DNA from: Meandrina meandrites
Taxonomy: Eukaryota; Cnidaria; Anthozoa; Scleractinia; Meandrinidae
Reading direction: 5' to 3'
NCBI GenBank assembly: GCA_963693305.1
Contig: OY855912.1
Span: 10,000,001 to 10,064,000, forward strand
DNA: 64,000 nt
The number at the start of each line of letters is the position of its first letter. The stretch's first letter is position 1. A program made the translations under genes and the position numbers. This document shows positions 31,893-42,974 of this stretch, one piece after another. Under the pieces are notes generated by a model. The model was not told the DNA's origin. It did not search any database and was given only the letters and a program-made list of their open reading frames with translations.

Positions 31893-34800
31893 GAGGATTG
31901 GGAAAGCTGGCAGAAGTTAACGTTCGTCTATTTTTAGTCAGCCCATCACTTAATACAGACAAAAACCTCGACAAGCATGTTAACTTAGATTAATGAATTA
32001 TTCGCAATTAAACGTAACTAATAGACATATATATATCGGGTTTGGTACTCACGATGCTAGTTCTGCTGATTTCCTGTTTCTGGCTTTCTTTCAATTTTAC
32101 ACTTATACTATTTGTTACTGATCTTAGATTCCATTTCAATGGCTCTGTCGAAACCATTAAACTAAATGGCCCTTATGAATGTTTACGTCAGATTGGCTAG
32201 TTTCACCACAACGCCTCACTTTCGAAGTGCAAACTTGTACATTTTATCATGAACGAATTCCGCAAAACAGAAAAATGAAAAGAATACCGACGTGGAAACT
32301 GCACGAAGGTGGCAGAGGGTTGAGAATAATAATTTGCGTAAACGAGGATTTGTGGGGATCTTGAGCATACGACGTTATCATGCACAAGGCCTATTGAAGT
32401 TATCATAGTTTTTTAAGCTGGTATGAAAATAGATGGACGCTGGCTTTTTGTAGAAGTTGTCTATTCTTTCAGGACTAGGGCTGGGCTGCCAGACTATCTT
32501 GGAGAGGATCTTGGACTACCAACAGGCATTCTTGAGTCATGCACTAGCAACACTAGCAATAAGACGCAATCCTCCCCAGGGGGAGGGAGGAGGGAAATGA
32601 TAAATAAACAGTTTAAAAGCATCTTACAGCCCCAAAGTACACCTGTGTAAGCCGTTCTTTTATCAAAATTAATGTCGCGGATCACACCAGCAACCTCAGA
32701 TCGCGCTTTTTACCCACATTGCCTACCTCTTACGAACAGACATAAGCAATGGCGTAGTTCTAGAAATATTAATACAGTCTTTAGAATGTTCAGTGTTCCT
32801 AGTTATAAAATAGCGTTTTTTAATATCATAATGTTTCAATTTTTAACTTACAACTATTTTCAAGTTCGTTTTGATAATAATGTAACTGTCACAGTATTTC
32901 TTACGGCAGACTGATGAATAGCAGTTTAACGACGTCGAGTGTCTTGTCAAGAATAAACAGCGCTGAAACTGGGCTTCTTTTCTGCATTTGTTTCAATAAC
33001 TCTTTGTAGTACTCTCCGGCTCATGCCATCACCTACAGTCATGATCAATGCGCACCATGTTCTATGTTTTTTTTAGTCTTATCTTCCCGCCACATATACC
33101 TTTTTTATCGTTACTTTTTGTGGCGATGTATTGCTCAGTAAGCAGTAAAAAAAGAAGAAATCAAACAGTTAGTCCGAGTCAGGTGCCCGAAAAAGTGGTC
33201 ACGAAAAATTCCCTTCCTCTCGTCGTATACGCAGCCTGCGCAATAACTGCTTGTCCAGTTAAGTACCCTTCCTAGGGCCTTTGTAAGTATTACCTTCCCG
33301 TAGTGAGACAGTCCAGTCCTGCAACCTTTTGGTCAATAATATCAATTTGTGCAGTACATACACCTTATTCGATGGTTTAACACATAATACTCGCGGATAT
33401 TTTGCGAGTTACGTAGTATTTTAATAATACGGCGATTTATTATTCCATTATAAAGGACGTGAACAAGTCAAAGCTTGGAACGTTTTGTTCGGCCATTTTG
33501 CAGATTTTGTTGCTCCGCTTTGCGTCCGTATTTTTGCCCTATTCTAGAGTGTCAAAACGCGATAAAAGTGCCGTATTTTCCCTGGTATTTTGCATGCACG
33601 TTCTCAGTCGTGACCTAATAATGATGGTAAAATGGTCCAATAGTGGAATGACAATAAATGACCAGTATTGACGGCTTAACTCTGGTCACATGCACTAGAA
33701 CCACTGAATGGAACGTTTTTACTGTAATCATTTGATTAATGTGCAGACTGAATAAAGTCATAACCAGAAGTCTTCATCCCAGTTGTACGGATACGTGACG
33801 AGATTATTACTCTGAGAACATGAAGAAATCAGGTAGCATCGAAAATTTAAGTCAGCAGTTGCGTCTTTTAAAATTTATATACTTTTTCTTTATCAGAGAG
33901 AGAGATATTTTTGCTTCTTTTTTTTAGTCAGTAGCAGGAGCAGTTGCAAACAAGAATCGGATATACATGCAACAATACTTGAGCAAAAGAGATTGCTTTT
34001 CTGCTAATTACCTCCTGTCAACCTGCGAATTTAGACGTATTTCCGGAAGTGGTTTCGCTCCGCCGAAAGGTTGGAGAGAGAAACGACAGCCGGAAATACG
34101 TCTGCGTTCGCAGGCTACGCGCTATTGGCGTTTAAAAGTGTTTTTAAAATGCTGAAAACGTTTAAACATAGAAATCGCCAAAATACGGCAAATTCTCCGT
34201 AACATGCACGGGAGAGCTTATTTGGAAAAAAATATTTTGCGTTTACATTTTTTCTCTGTATTTCCAATTAAACACTAGGTAAAATATATTTAAAACACGA
34301 CCATTTAGACCCGATTTTTATTCGAGATAAAAAAAAAACTCTAAACGTGACGATATGAACGGTACATTACAAATTCTGTAGTCATAACATTAACATCAAG
34401 AGTCTGTGATCAGACTGTATTGATGTAAAAAGGCAAGTATATTAACAGTAACAGACTTATAATCACACGAAAATATAGAAGAAACACAAATGTTCAAGCC
34501 AGGCCACAGACTCTTGAGCCCCTCTTGAGCATGCTCACTTGTAGTGATGTGGAAGTCGTACACTTCCCTTCTCCGTTTCCGGTCCGTGGTATGCGACAAG
34601 AAGCACGCATTCACCATCAAAACTCCTCAGTCTACAGGTCCTATCCTGCGAACAGAATGTATTTGATCCTTTCTCTTGTTCCTTACTCTCCGACTTTTGT
34701 AAGGAGGAGCTCTTTGCAGCCAACCAAGAGCAACCGAAAAAGACTGGGCCATGCCCGTGTACGTGACTAAAGACCGAAGTGGATTGTGGGACTGTTATAC

Positions 34801-35262
34801 ATGGCGAGACTCACGTAAGCAAAAGGACGCAACTGCAGATTAGAAGAGGTGATCGATCATGCAGTTTTATTGAACTTCAAAAGGAAAATATTCGTACAGT
34901 TCACAGTTTATTGAACTACTGGTGATGTCGTGATATTCAGGAAGTCATATTGGTTATCTTGCTATGGTCTCCTTTATGAGATGGAACTTCACAAATAGTG
35001 TTGCTTGAAGCCAAGGAAGGAAAAATACACACAAATATTCGAGCGCGAGACACGAATGAACTCATCCCGTGAAGAAACTTGATATCATTTTAAAGTTCGC
35101 GACCTTTTATAGCCAGAAATCCATTGTAACATGCACAGGTAATTAGGAATGCCTGAATACGACCGATGGAAAACAACATGGAAATATTCCAATTCGTGAC
35201 TTCGATGTACAAAACTTTCTGAGATTATTTGGAATATATCATCGATCGTAATTAACGTTAAT
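31893..35262. other. Intergenic, fold-back element at 34022-34114
   Basis: No gene is recognised. CCTGCGAATTTAGACG (34022) pairs with CGTCTGCGTTCGCAGG (ending 34114), and inner TATTTCCGG/CCGGAAATA arms complete a hairpin typical of a dispersed coral repeat. GTGGATTGTGGGACTG near 34780 could be part of a promoter for the gene at 35263. Confidence 0.45.
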
Positions 35263-35892
35263 ATGGAGATTCCATCCTTCGTTGGACCTTTGGCCAGTGC
35301 ATTACTGTTTCTCTTGACTGTCTTTGGGTTTTGCTTTTATTATTGCTACATCAAGCCAAGGAGACAACGAAAACACGATGCAGAAGCTAATGGCACAGTG
35401 ACAAACACTACATCGCCAAGTTCCTGTCCCACGAGGGCGGCGAGAAAGTACAGTTACGAAGAAGAGTGTTGTTCGGGATTGTCTCCTTATTCGGCTGGTT
35501 ACTGTTTTCACGGGGGCTTCCCGATCGCTGCGACATATTATGAACAAAATTGGCAACGTCCAAGAAAATATCAAGGGCCTGCAGTTGTTAACGTGATTAA
35601 AAAGCCTAAAATGCAATGTTGCGAACCACGTATTGACGTGATCAACTGCAAGGAACGCTGTCACGGAACAGTACCAAAACACTTATACGTTTGTCGTCAG
35701 GCGAGCACAGACAGTCACGGAAGTAGCCATGGCTCGTGCCATTTGCAAGTTATTCAAGAATGCGAAGAGGAAAAAGAAGAAGACGAGGAAGTCTCGGAGA
35801 TTGACAACAAGAATTCATGCGAAGGGTGTGATGTTGATAACACCCCAAACACCTGTAACAATACATGTACTGTTACCACTTGGAACTGTTAA
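35263..35892 (+). CDS. Single-pass membrane protein, Cys-rich, unknown (209 aa)
   Basis: Not a family I recognise. A short N terminus (MEIPSFVGP) precedes one membrane segment at about residues 10-30 (LASALLFLLTVFGFCFYYCY), immediately followed by the basic KPRRQRK. This predicts an outside N terminus and a cytoplasmic tail. The tail holds many cysteines, including CC pairs near 66 and 121, a Tyr/Pro-rich patch, and an acidic run EEEKEEDEE near residue 168, then a final Cys-rich stretch ending TWNC. The frame is uninterrupted and its composition is coding-like. No other exon is needed, although an upstream non-coding exon is possible. A large antiparallel open frame at 35302-35682 is a shadow. 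Confidence 0.7.
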   Translation: MEIPSFVGPLASALLFLLTVFGFCFYYCYIKPRRQRKHDAEANGTVTNTTSPSSCPTRAARKYSYEEECCSGLSPYSAGYCFHGGFPIAATYYEQNWQRPRKYQGPAVVNVIKKPKMQCCEPRIDVINCKERCHGTVPKHLYVCRQASTDSHGSSHGSCHLQVIQECEEEKEEDEEVSEIDNKNSCEGCDVDNTPNTCNNTCTVTTWNC

Positions 35893-36460
35893 AAACAGGT
35901 CGAGTCTGAAATTGATTCACTTGTTACAGCAAGATTTCCAATTCTTTGGGCAAGTTATGCCAGCAAAGGTAAATTATTTTAGTGGCATAATTTAATAATT
36001 AAGGCCTAAAAATTGTTTGACTCATTACTTTACCAAAGATCTGTTTAAAAAATTTCTGTTCTTATGTCATAGGTTAATTGTTTAGAAACCTTTTTTTTAC
36101 CTTCAAGTTCTGACTGGTTTGTAAAATACTTTTAGCAGCTATTCATTGTTGATGGACTTTGTCTGATGGACTTTGACTTTGTTTGTCAACTCTGTGATAA
36201 TTTGCTTGGCCATCATTATCAGTCAACAAACTTGTTGATAGCTCTTAAAAGCATTAGTTTTACATTCAGTGTTAAGTTATCACCACTGTAACTCTAAATA
36301 ATAGTATTATGTTGGACAGGCTTTCTGTGCCGGGTGAAAGTCTGATTCATTTTATTGTGTGTTAGGTGATGCCTAGTCATTACTATACCACTATACAGTC
36401 TCACTGTTGATGCAATCTTATATAAAAAAACAGGACTGGAAGCTCACATTTAATTTACTA
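35893..36460. other. 3' flank of membrane-protein gene
   Basis: AT-rich sequence with no further gene. It probably contains the 3' UTR of the gene ending at 35892. Confidence 0.4.
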
Positions 36461-36942
36461 CAGAATTAGGTAGACTGCTTTTTCGGAGACGCGCGAAACA
36501 GTTGCCGTTGGCGAGACTCGTCTTTGAATCAAACCCACATGATTTACAACTGACGCCACATAGGTATGCGCACGTGATCACATTCCTTCACATTCCTGAG
36601 GCAAGAGAGATGGCAGGCTTTTCCGTTAAAAGCAAGGAAAGGTTTTTTATCCGTGGAAAAAGTATAGACAACAGCCCACGAGGCAGCATAGTCGATTGGA
36701 TTATAGCTGAAGGAGGGTATCCTGCATCGGGTTATTTTGGAGGGCAGTTTAAGGAAGTAGTGGAACTGGTTGAAGCGCGAGCGAGTATCAAGATGTTCTA
36801 CAACGAGCAAAGGAATGTGCTCACGTGCGTTTACCTTTTCATTTTGACAGCTATACCCACGTGACCCAAAACACAAGTCTTTGTCGCCAACGGCAACTGT
36901 TTCGTGCGTCTCCGAAAAAACAGTCTACCTAATTCGGTAGTA
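36461..36942. mobile_element. Inverted-repeat DNA element with TA flanks
   Basis: CTACAGAATTAGGTAGACTG at the left pairs with CAGTCTACCTAATTCGGTAG at the right, and the inverted arms extend about 55 bp in total through GAAACAGTTGCCGTTGGCGA. TA borders both ends, as in Tc1/mariner insertions. An open frame of 120 codons lies inside but shows no transposase motif. Confidence 0.75.
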
Positions 36943-38319
36943 AGGGCTAGACGTACTATTGATTGGAGCCGTCAAAAAACGCTGTCCCAGCTTTCAAACA
37001 TCAGTTACCCATTTATGGCATGTGTACTTGACTCCTTGGGGGACTCCGATACGAAAGCCACTCACTCGTAAAGGGATGCTTCTCGGAAAATATGAATAAT
37101 ACCCCCTTGAGGAGATAACCATATATCTATGAGTTATCAGTCTAGACTGCCGACAGAGTACAATGGCATTTTTGATTTCTTCGTGTGCAATGCTAAATGA
37201 GACCTCAATAACTAAAAATATTGTCTCACAAAATTCTCCTCATGCTTTTCGGCACACAAGGCCACCATAGGTTTCTGTAACCTTAGGGTTTTTATCAAGA
37301 AGGGTTTTCAGCCCTACACCCAGCCCCCAACCTAGAGGAGCAAAGTGTCTAATAGCTAGCTAGGCCTGTCCAGCATTGTCAGGTTGAACCTGCTGAGGAC
37401 ACAAAGGTCTCTGCTGACATTAAAGCTACCACACTTGGTGTCAAGGTATAGACACCATAGTAGTGCTGTAAGTGAGACCCAGATCTGTAATTTGCACCCC
37501 TAAGATAGACAATAATTGAAGGCGTGAGGGCAAGACTCGCACATCAAGTTTTTGCCTAAATTGAACATTGTCAAAAACAACTCCAAACTTCGCATGCAAG
37601 TTTGTTTACATGTGCTAAACACCGCCCTGTATTTGTATTTTAGTTTTAAAAGATAAAGATACGTCAAAAGGGAAAACCCTTTTTTGTAAATATTTAAATT
37701 TCATGATGGCTTTTATGGAAATTCATTTTTTATTAAAAATTATCCTGTTTTTAAGGTTCTCTCCTGTTACTCTCTCCTCTACAGAGGCTTCTTCAGTGGA
37801 TGGGGAAAAGGCAAAAAAACACACCTTAACCTCCCCCCCATTTCCCAGCATGCACAAAAGAATAAAAGAGGCCTCTGCAGAGGAGAGTCTGACTTCAGTC
37901 CAATTGTTATGTTCTATTACTACATGGTTCGCTAATGCATGAACACACGGCTGCAAGTCTTGCGACACATTGCATAACATTCCTTTCCACAAATAAGTTT
38001 CTGTACAGTTGTATAGTTCACCTCCAAGAGACCAAATTTTTAACAGAAAAACAATTTTTATTGTAAGCAGTTCATATATGTTTTTCAGCAAGACTCCCAC
38101 AGTGCCTTTCTCCACCCAGGTGTATAAGTGAGTACTGCCACATTTAATGATGGACTACCTTCCCATCCAGGGAAGGGAAGGGTGGGGGGGGGGGGGGGGG
38201 GGGGAGGTAGACATACTCCTAGTTTAATGCTACAGAAACTGGGATAAGCTCCAGCCTGATGAGCCACTAGGCATGAATGCGTTCAATCATAATTACATCT
38301 TTTTAGAATAAGCATTAAA
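36943..38319. other. Intergenic with G-run (about 38176-38204)
   Basis: No gene or RNA gene is recognised. A TCTCCTCTACAGAGG / CCTCTGCAGAGGAGA inverted pair (37771-37886) suggests a small decayed element. A nearly pure G-run lies at about 38176-38204. Confidence 0.4.
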
Positions 38320-38779
38320 CAGGGACCACGGAGACCATTTTAAAGTGGTAGGGCATAAAAAATCTGGCCAAGACACAAGCAATTGGGGTAACTGTCCTGC
38401 CATTTATCATACATTTGCGTACCTCGATACAACAATGTAATTTCGCTGCTCCCTTGGCATATCGTTATATCAGGGTTTCACTGGAAAAATAACATAGCCG
38501 TCCCCACTTAGTATAACTTCCAATGCAGTAATTATGTTAAATAAAACTGCCTAAGCTTCCTACTTTTTGAAGTTGCCAAAGTTTCTCTTGCTGTTCTTCC
38601 GCGCAGCTGTGCCGAGCCTTTGACTTTGTGAAGCGAATATACAAAAGTGGAAGCATCTTGTTACTTCAAGTGGTAAAATTCATACATTATACCTGGCATC
38701 TGGAGCCCTAAAAAATCAACCCAAGCAAAAAAGTGGTAGGGCTATAGCCCTACCAGCCCCTCCCCCTCCGCGGTCCCTG
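38320..38779. mobile_element. MITE with TTAAA target duplication
   Basis: CAGGGACCACGGAG at the left and CTCCGCGGTCCCTG at the right are inverted repeats, flanked on both sides by TTAAA (38315-38319, 38780-38784). CAG...CTG ends with a 5-bp duplication suggest a hAT-related group with short duplications. The interior has AAAGTGGTAGGGC repeated near both ends. Confidence 0.8.
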
Positions 38780-39150
38780 TTAAATTAAAAAGCTTCTATA
38801 ATAACTGATAACTGGAAGTTGAAAGCCTCCCCCCCCCCTTTATTTTAACACTACCCCCTCCTTAGAGTGGGGCTTATTTGATATAATCAGATAAGCCCCA
38901 ACTCTATCTGCTTATAGACAGCTAGTTTAATACAACTGTCCTAATAATTATTTTTTTACAAAATAGTTGTAACTTAGAATAATAACATCAGCATTCCTTG
39001 TTGCATCAAATGTTTCTGCTGTATGTCATAGAAAAGTAGATGATAAAGATGTAAGATATCTTTTGAGGAGTAAACGAGTAGATTAGAATAAAATAGTATG
39101 AATGATCACTGTTTATTCCATTTGTTCCGAATTAATTTTTAATAATATTA

Positions 39151-39594
39151 CAGTCAAACGCATTCAACCGTAGCCACCCAACAAAGTTTTTGACATGTTT
39201 TTGACAAGTTTTTGATTACTTTGATGAGTTTTACGGCTTCCGGTTGCTTTAAACTGCCAATCAGATGCCTTGAAAAAAGGAAGGCGGAATATCAACCGTT
39301 GCATGATTCGTCTTCAAACGTCAGAGTTTCAAAGGGTTTCAAACAACGCTTCGCACGAGCGATTATGCCAAGTTCAACTGGCGATAAATAAATTTTATGC
39401 CGACAAAAATTTGGTCAAACTTAACTTTACGCACAGGAAATGTTTTCTGGGTTTGTAAAACCAGTTGAAACTGAACGTTTCACAGATCGTTCGTTTAAAC
39501 CGTTGTGCAACCGGAAGCCATCAAACTAATCAAAAACTTGTCAAAAAGATGTCAAAAACTTAGTCAGGTGGCTACGGTTCAGCGCATTTGACTG
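39151..39594. mobile_element. Mariner-like MITE
   Basis: CAGTCAAACGCATTCAACCG and its inverted partner ending GCGCATTTGACTG bound the element, with TA on both sides. Inner arms repeat GTTTTTGACAAGTTTTTGAT. The interior encodes nothing recognisable. Confidence 0.8.
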
Positions 39595-39635
39595 TAATTG
39601 ACCAAGCTCTGTCTAATATATGCATGCATGAATGA

Positions 39636-39646
39636 ATGAATGAGTG

Positions 39647-39697
<51 letters not shown>

Positions 39698-39725
39698 TAA
39701 ACAAATTTATCAATCAATCAATCAA
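39636..39725. repeat. (CAAT)n microsatellite
   Basis: (TGAA)n changes to a long (CAAT)n tract, interrupted once near 39700. It is not a CRISPR array, because there are no spacers. Confidence 0.95.
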
Positions 39726-39901
39726 TAGACCATATGCAAAAATGGAAGCCAATTTATAATTCTTTTGTATGCATTACCTCACTAACCTTGTCCTTTTGAG
39801 ACATCAACTTAAAAGTGAGGTTAGTTATTCTTATTTAAATGCATCAAAAGGAATTTTAAACTGGCAGCCATTTTGCATAGGGTCTATATGGATGAATGAA
39901 T

Positions 39902-40800
39902 GACAGTAACAGCAACAGTAACAGTGTATCTTTATTACACATTACTTTCCAAAGGGAGCTGTTGGTCTAGTCACAATAAAGGTTATTATGCTGTGGTTTA
40001 ATTTTATATTTAGTTCAAAATTTTTCAAACCAGTTTGATTCAAAGGGAAATACAAATCAAACTTGTTTAAAAAATTTTAAACCAAAGATAAAATTAAACC
40101 ACAACATATATAAACTACAATAATGACATACTTATACAATAACAATTACATACGTATACGATAACAATTGAACTATTAAAATCATTTAACTGCTTTTTAA
40201 TTACTCCTTTCTTTTCTGAAACATTAGATGTCAGCTATAACTTTTATTTTGATATTTGTTATTAGTTTTATTTAAGTAAGTACATTATTTTTTCGTGATC
40301 AGCTAAATTGACAAAATGAGAATCAGTTTTTAAGATTATGGAATGAAGCTCCTTTCTAATATTATCATTCCCTTTGCAAAAATACATCAAAAGATGTTGT
40401 CCATCCTCTATGTGGTTTTCTTTACACAGTGGCGGATCCAAGGGAGGGGCCCGGGGGGCCCGGATCCCCACCTTATTTTTTCGGAAATAGCGCATTTTCT
40501 TTGAAGTGCCGGAATTATCTTCGCAGAATTCAACATTCATAGTCCAGCGGGCCCCCTCCTTAGCTGATGTTCTGGATCAGCCGCTGTTACATATCAAACA
40601 TTTTCATTCTTTAACTCGTTAGAGGCTTCTGTATTTTTGTAATTATTTCTAGTTTGTATGTGTAGGGAATGAACTCCTAATTGTAGCCAGTTGTAATACT
40701 TTAATATTTGATGTGCTGGATTTCTAGCTGTCATAAGAATATTCTTCAAACTAATACTTCTTTTTATTTCTTTGTGTGTGAGTGTAAGCTGTCAAATGTG
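39902..40800 (-). mobile_element. LINE 3' fragment split by a MITE
   Basis: On the minus strand the region translates in pieces to the C-terminal part of a non-LTR reverse transcriptase (MTARNPAHQILKYYNWLQLG, then a C-x2-C-x4-H-x4-H type knuckle, then the ILKTDSHF region). It ends in a (GTTACT)n-like tail near 39902-39924. A 160-bp MITE interrupts it between the knuckle residues. The copy is 5'-truncated and has stops, so it is dead. Confidence 0.7.
40427..40586. mobile_element. MITE inserted in the LINE, TTACA duplication
   Basis: CAGTGGCGGATCCA and TGGATCAGCCGCTG are imperfect inverted ends. TTACA flanks both sides (40422-40426, 40587-40591). Removing it restores one reading frame through the LINE zinc knuckle, which confirms the boundaries. 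Confidence 0.85.
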
Positions 40801-40838
40801 CTCTTTGGGACCTTTGACCAATTTTGAGGCCCTGTTAC

Positions 40839-41035
40839 GGGGGGAGGGGAGTCGAAGTATCCCGTATCCCATTAATTTCTGGCCTAAATATCCCGTATCC
40901 CTTTAATTCCGGTGGTATCTCCAACTTTTATGTTGAATATACCCGCATCTCTTGTTTAGATATCCCGTATCCCATTAATTTCTCTCCCAAGTATCCCGTA
41001 TTCTTCTAGTATTTTACCCCAATATCCCGTATCCC
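40839..41035. repeat. ATCCCGTATCCC-rich short tandem repeat
   Basis: The phrase TATCCCGTATCCC recurs at least five times with variable spacers of about 30-40 bp. It is a decayed minisatellite, and no coding function is supported. Confidence 0.65.
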
Positions 41036-41250
41036 TGGAAATAGTTTTTCTTATTAGTTTTTTTTTTAATGAATGAATGAAAACGTTATTTATGGAACGG
41101 TAAAAATATCAGTATACAACAATAGAAAAAGAATTAATGTGTAAATTTTTCTATTTACTGGTAATACATATTTGCCGTGTGGGAGTCCGATGCAGAGAAG
41201 ATGTCTGACTATCGGGAAGTCTATGGGAATTTACAGTTCGTCCAGTTGCA

Positions 41251-41596
41251 TTAAGGTGGCTGGTATCGGTTTCCAGCATTTTCAAGCATTTTTCAGCTCT
41301 TACACTTTTGATGGGTCTGTACTAGAAATCTTTATCAGTTGATGCTACAATAATGGTATCAAATAAATGCCCAATGATTGGTGAATATGTTCTGGTCATT
41401 TTCTTGACGTCACTGGTTACCATAGTAACAGGATAACCTGTTAAAAACACCCTTAATTTTAGCTTTAAGTGCTTATAACTCAAAAACGAGCTCGACGACC
41501 CCCAATTTTTATTATTGAACATTGATTAGCATGTTAAGATACAACTTTCTGCAAAGTTAAAAAAATTTCTACGAAGCGGTTTCAGAGCCACCTTAA
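41251..41596. mobile_element. TTAA-flanked MITE, copy A
   Basis: It starts TTAAGGTGGCT and ends AGCCACCTTAA. TTAA at both borders fits piggyBac-type insertion. It lies in inverse orientation to copy B at 41609-41943, with which it is highly similar, so together they form a 690-bp palindrome. Confidence 0.8.
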
Positions 41597-41608
41597 ATTT
41601 TTAAAAAT

Positions 41609-41943
41609 TTAAGGTGGCTCTGAAACTGCTTCGTAGAAATTTTTTTAACTTTGCAGAAAGTTGTATCTTAACATGCTAATTAATGTTCAATAATAAAAAT
41701 TGGGGGTCATCGAGCTCGTTTTTGAGTTATAAGCACTTAAAGCTAAAATTAAGGGTGTTTTTAACAGGTTATAGTGTTGCTATGGAAACCAGTGAGGTCA
41801 AGAAAGTAACCAAAACGTACTCGGCAATCATTGGGCATTTATTTGATACCATTATTGTAGCATCAACTGATAAAAATTTATTGTACTATCCAGTCAAAGT
41901 GTAAGAGCTGGAAAGTGCTGGAAACCATTACCAGCCACCTTAA
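41609..41943. mobile_element. TTAA-flanked MITE, copy B
   Basis: The mirror copy of 41251-41596, again bordered by TTAA and AAGGTGGCT ends. A 66-73 codon open frame exists in both copies in opposite orientation, with no recognised motif. Confidence 0.8.
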
Positions 41944-41960
41944 GTTACAAAATGAAAGAG

Positions 41961-42069
41961 ACACAATTTGTGGTTATTAAGCGCGAAACTGCGTAGAATG
42001 AAAACGTAGTGATCCAAGGTAGTGATGAGATAAGCATGAAGTCACTTTTGTATGCATGACGCAAAAGTC
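41961..42069. repeat. Inverted repeat partner of 47926-48045
   Basis: AAGTCACTTTTGTATGCATGACGCAAAAG and GCGCGAAACTGCGTA blocks reappear in reverse complement at 47926-48045 with moderate divergence. The pair encloses the duplicated 42-47 kb region. Confidence 0.65.
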
Positions 42070-42129
42070 TGCTTGGATTTCTGCATTTGTATACTTTGGC
42101 TTGAACTTGAGCTAGGCTAGTTTGCTTTG

Positions 42130-42850
42130 GCCTAGACTGTCCACAGCCTCTCGATTTTTCAACGCAAAAAAGCAAAGGAAGCGAGCGCGTTGCGCGAGCT
42201 GGCGTCCAGTTCTCTCGCCGTTCTCACCGCGCGCTCATCGATCGAAAATAAAACACGAAAAAATAGAGGGCTGTGAACAGTCTAGCTTTGGCCATAAAAT
42301 GAATTTACCGACAAGTTACACTTCACTGACGTCAAAACGACTTCTAAACACGAAGCCGATTCCACATGGCACCCGGACCAGTGATAATTCCACTCTTTAT
42401 CACTTGATTGACCATACTTACAAGACGTTTTGTTGTTGGGCCACCAGCCTTGTTCTTGTCCAGGTCAAAAGTTGGCGGAATAGAACAATTGCACGTAAGT
42501 AAAATATTTATAAAACTGATTGTGACATTCACATAAAAAATGCAGTTCTATTATACTGAAACAATCACCGAATATGTGAATGTATGCAGTCCCAACAACA
42601 CCTTAACATCTTAAATAAACTTGCACCCGACCAGTCTATAGCCTGTGGGTCAAATATAAGGGGAGGAGTGTCTGCTTTCCTAGCCTGCGTACAGCTAGCT
42701 GTTTCATCGCGCTACGTGCCCCAAACCCTCGCCATTTTTACGACTGTTTTTGCGTATGCAAAACGGGAGTTATGGAATGAGTGGCGATTTGAAGCCATCC
42801 TTCCTTCCTTCCTTCCTTCCTTCACTCCTTCAGTCGATCAGATGTAAACA
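42130..42850. other. Dispersed repeats and (CCTT)n, no gene
   Basis: 42130-42300 holds a GC-rich repeat (CGCGCGCTCATCG, then AAAACACGAAAAAATAGAGG) that I associate with common coral repeats. (TTCC)n lies at about 42796-42823. The long frame at 42122-42502 crosses these repeats and is not accepted as a gene. Confidence 0.5.
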
Positions 42851-42974
42851 AAAGGCCGTTGACAGATGGTTGGCAGACCTACAAGTAACGCCACTCTACA
42901 TGTAACGCCACTCTCAGTTTGACGTTGCGGTTTAATTTATTAAGACCGATGACAGACCACTGTACTAGTTTGTG

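Noticed and set aside
35302..35682. 126-codon minus-strand frame
   Set aside because: It lies wholly antisense to the membrane-protein gene and lacks a domain or splice context.
39636..39725. CRISPR-like array
   Set aside because: A plain (CAAT)n tract without spacers in an animal genome.
42122..42502. 126-codon frame with basic N-terminal half
   Set aside because: It crosses dispersed repeats (GC-rich block and AAAACACGAAAAAATAGAGG) and no domain is visible.
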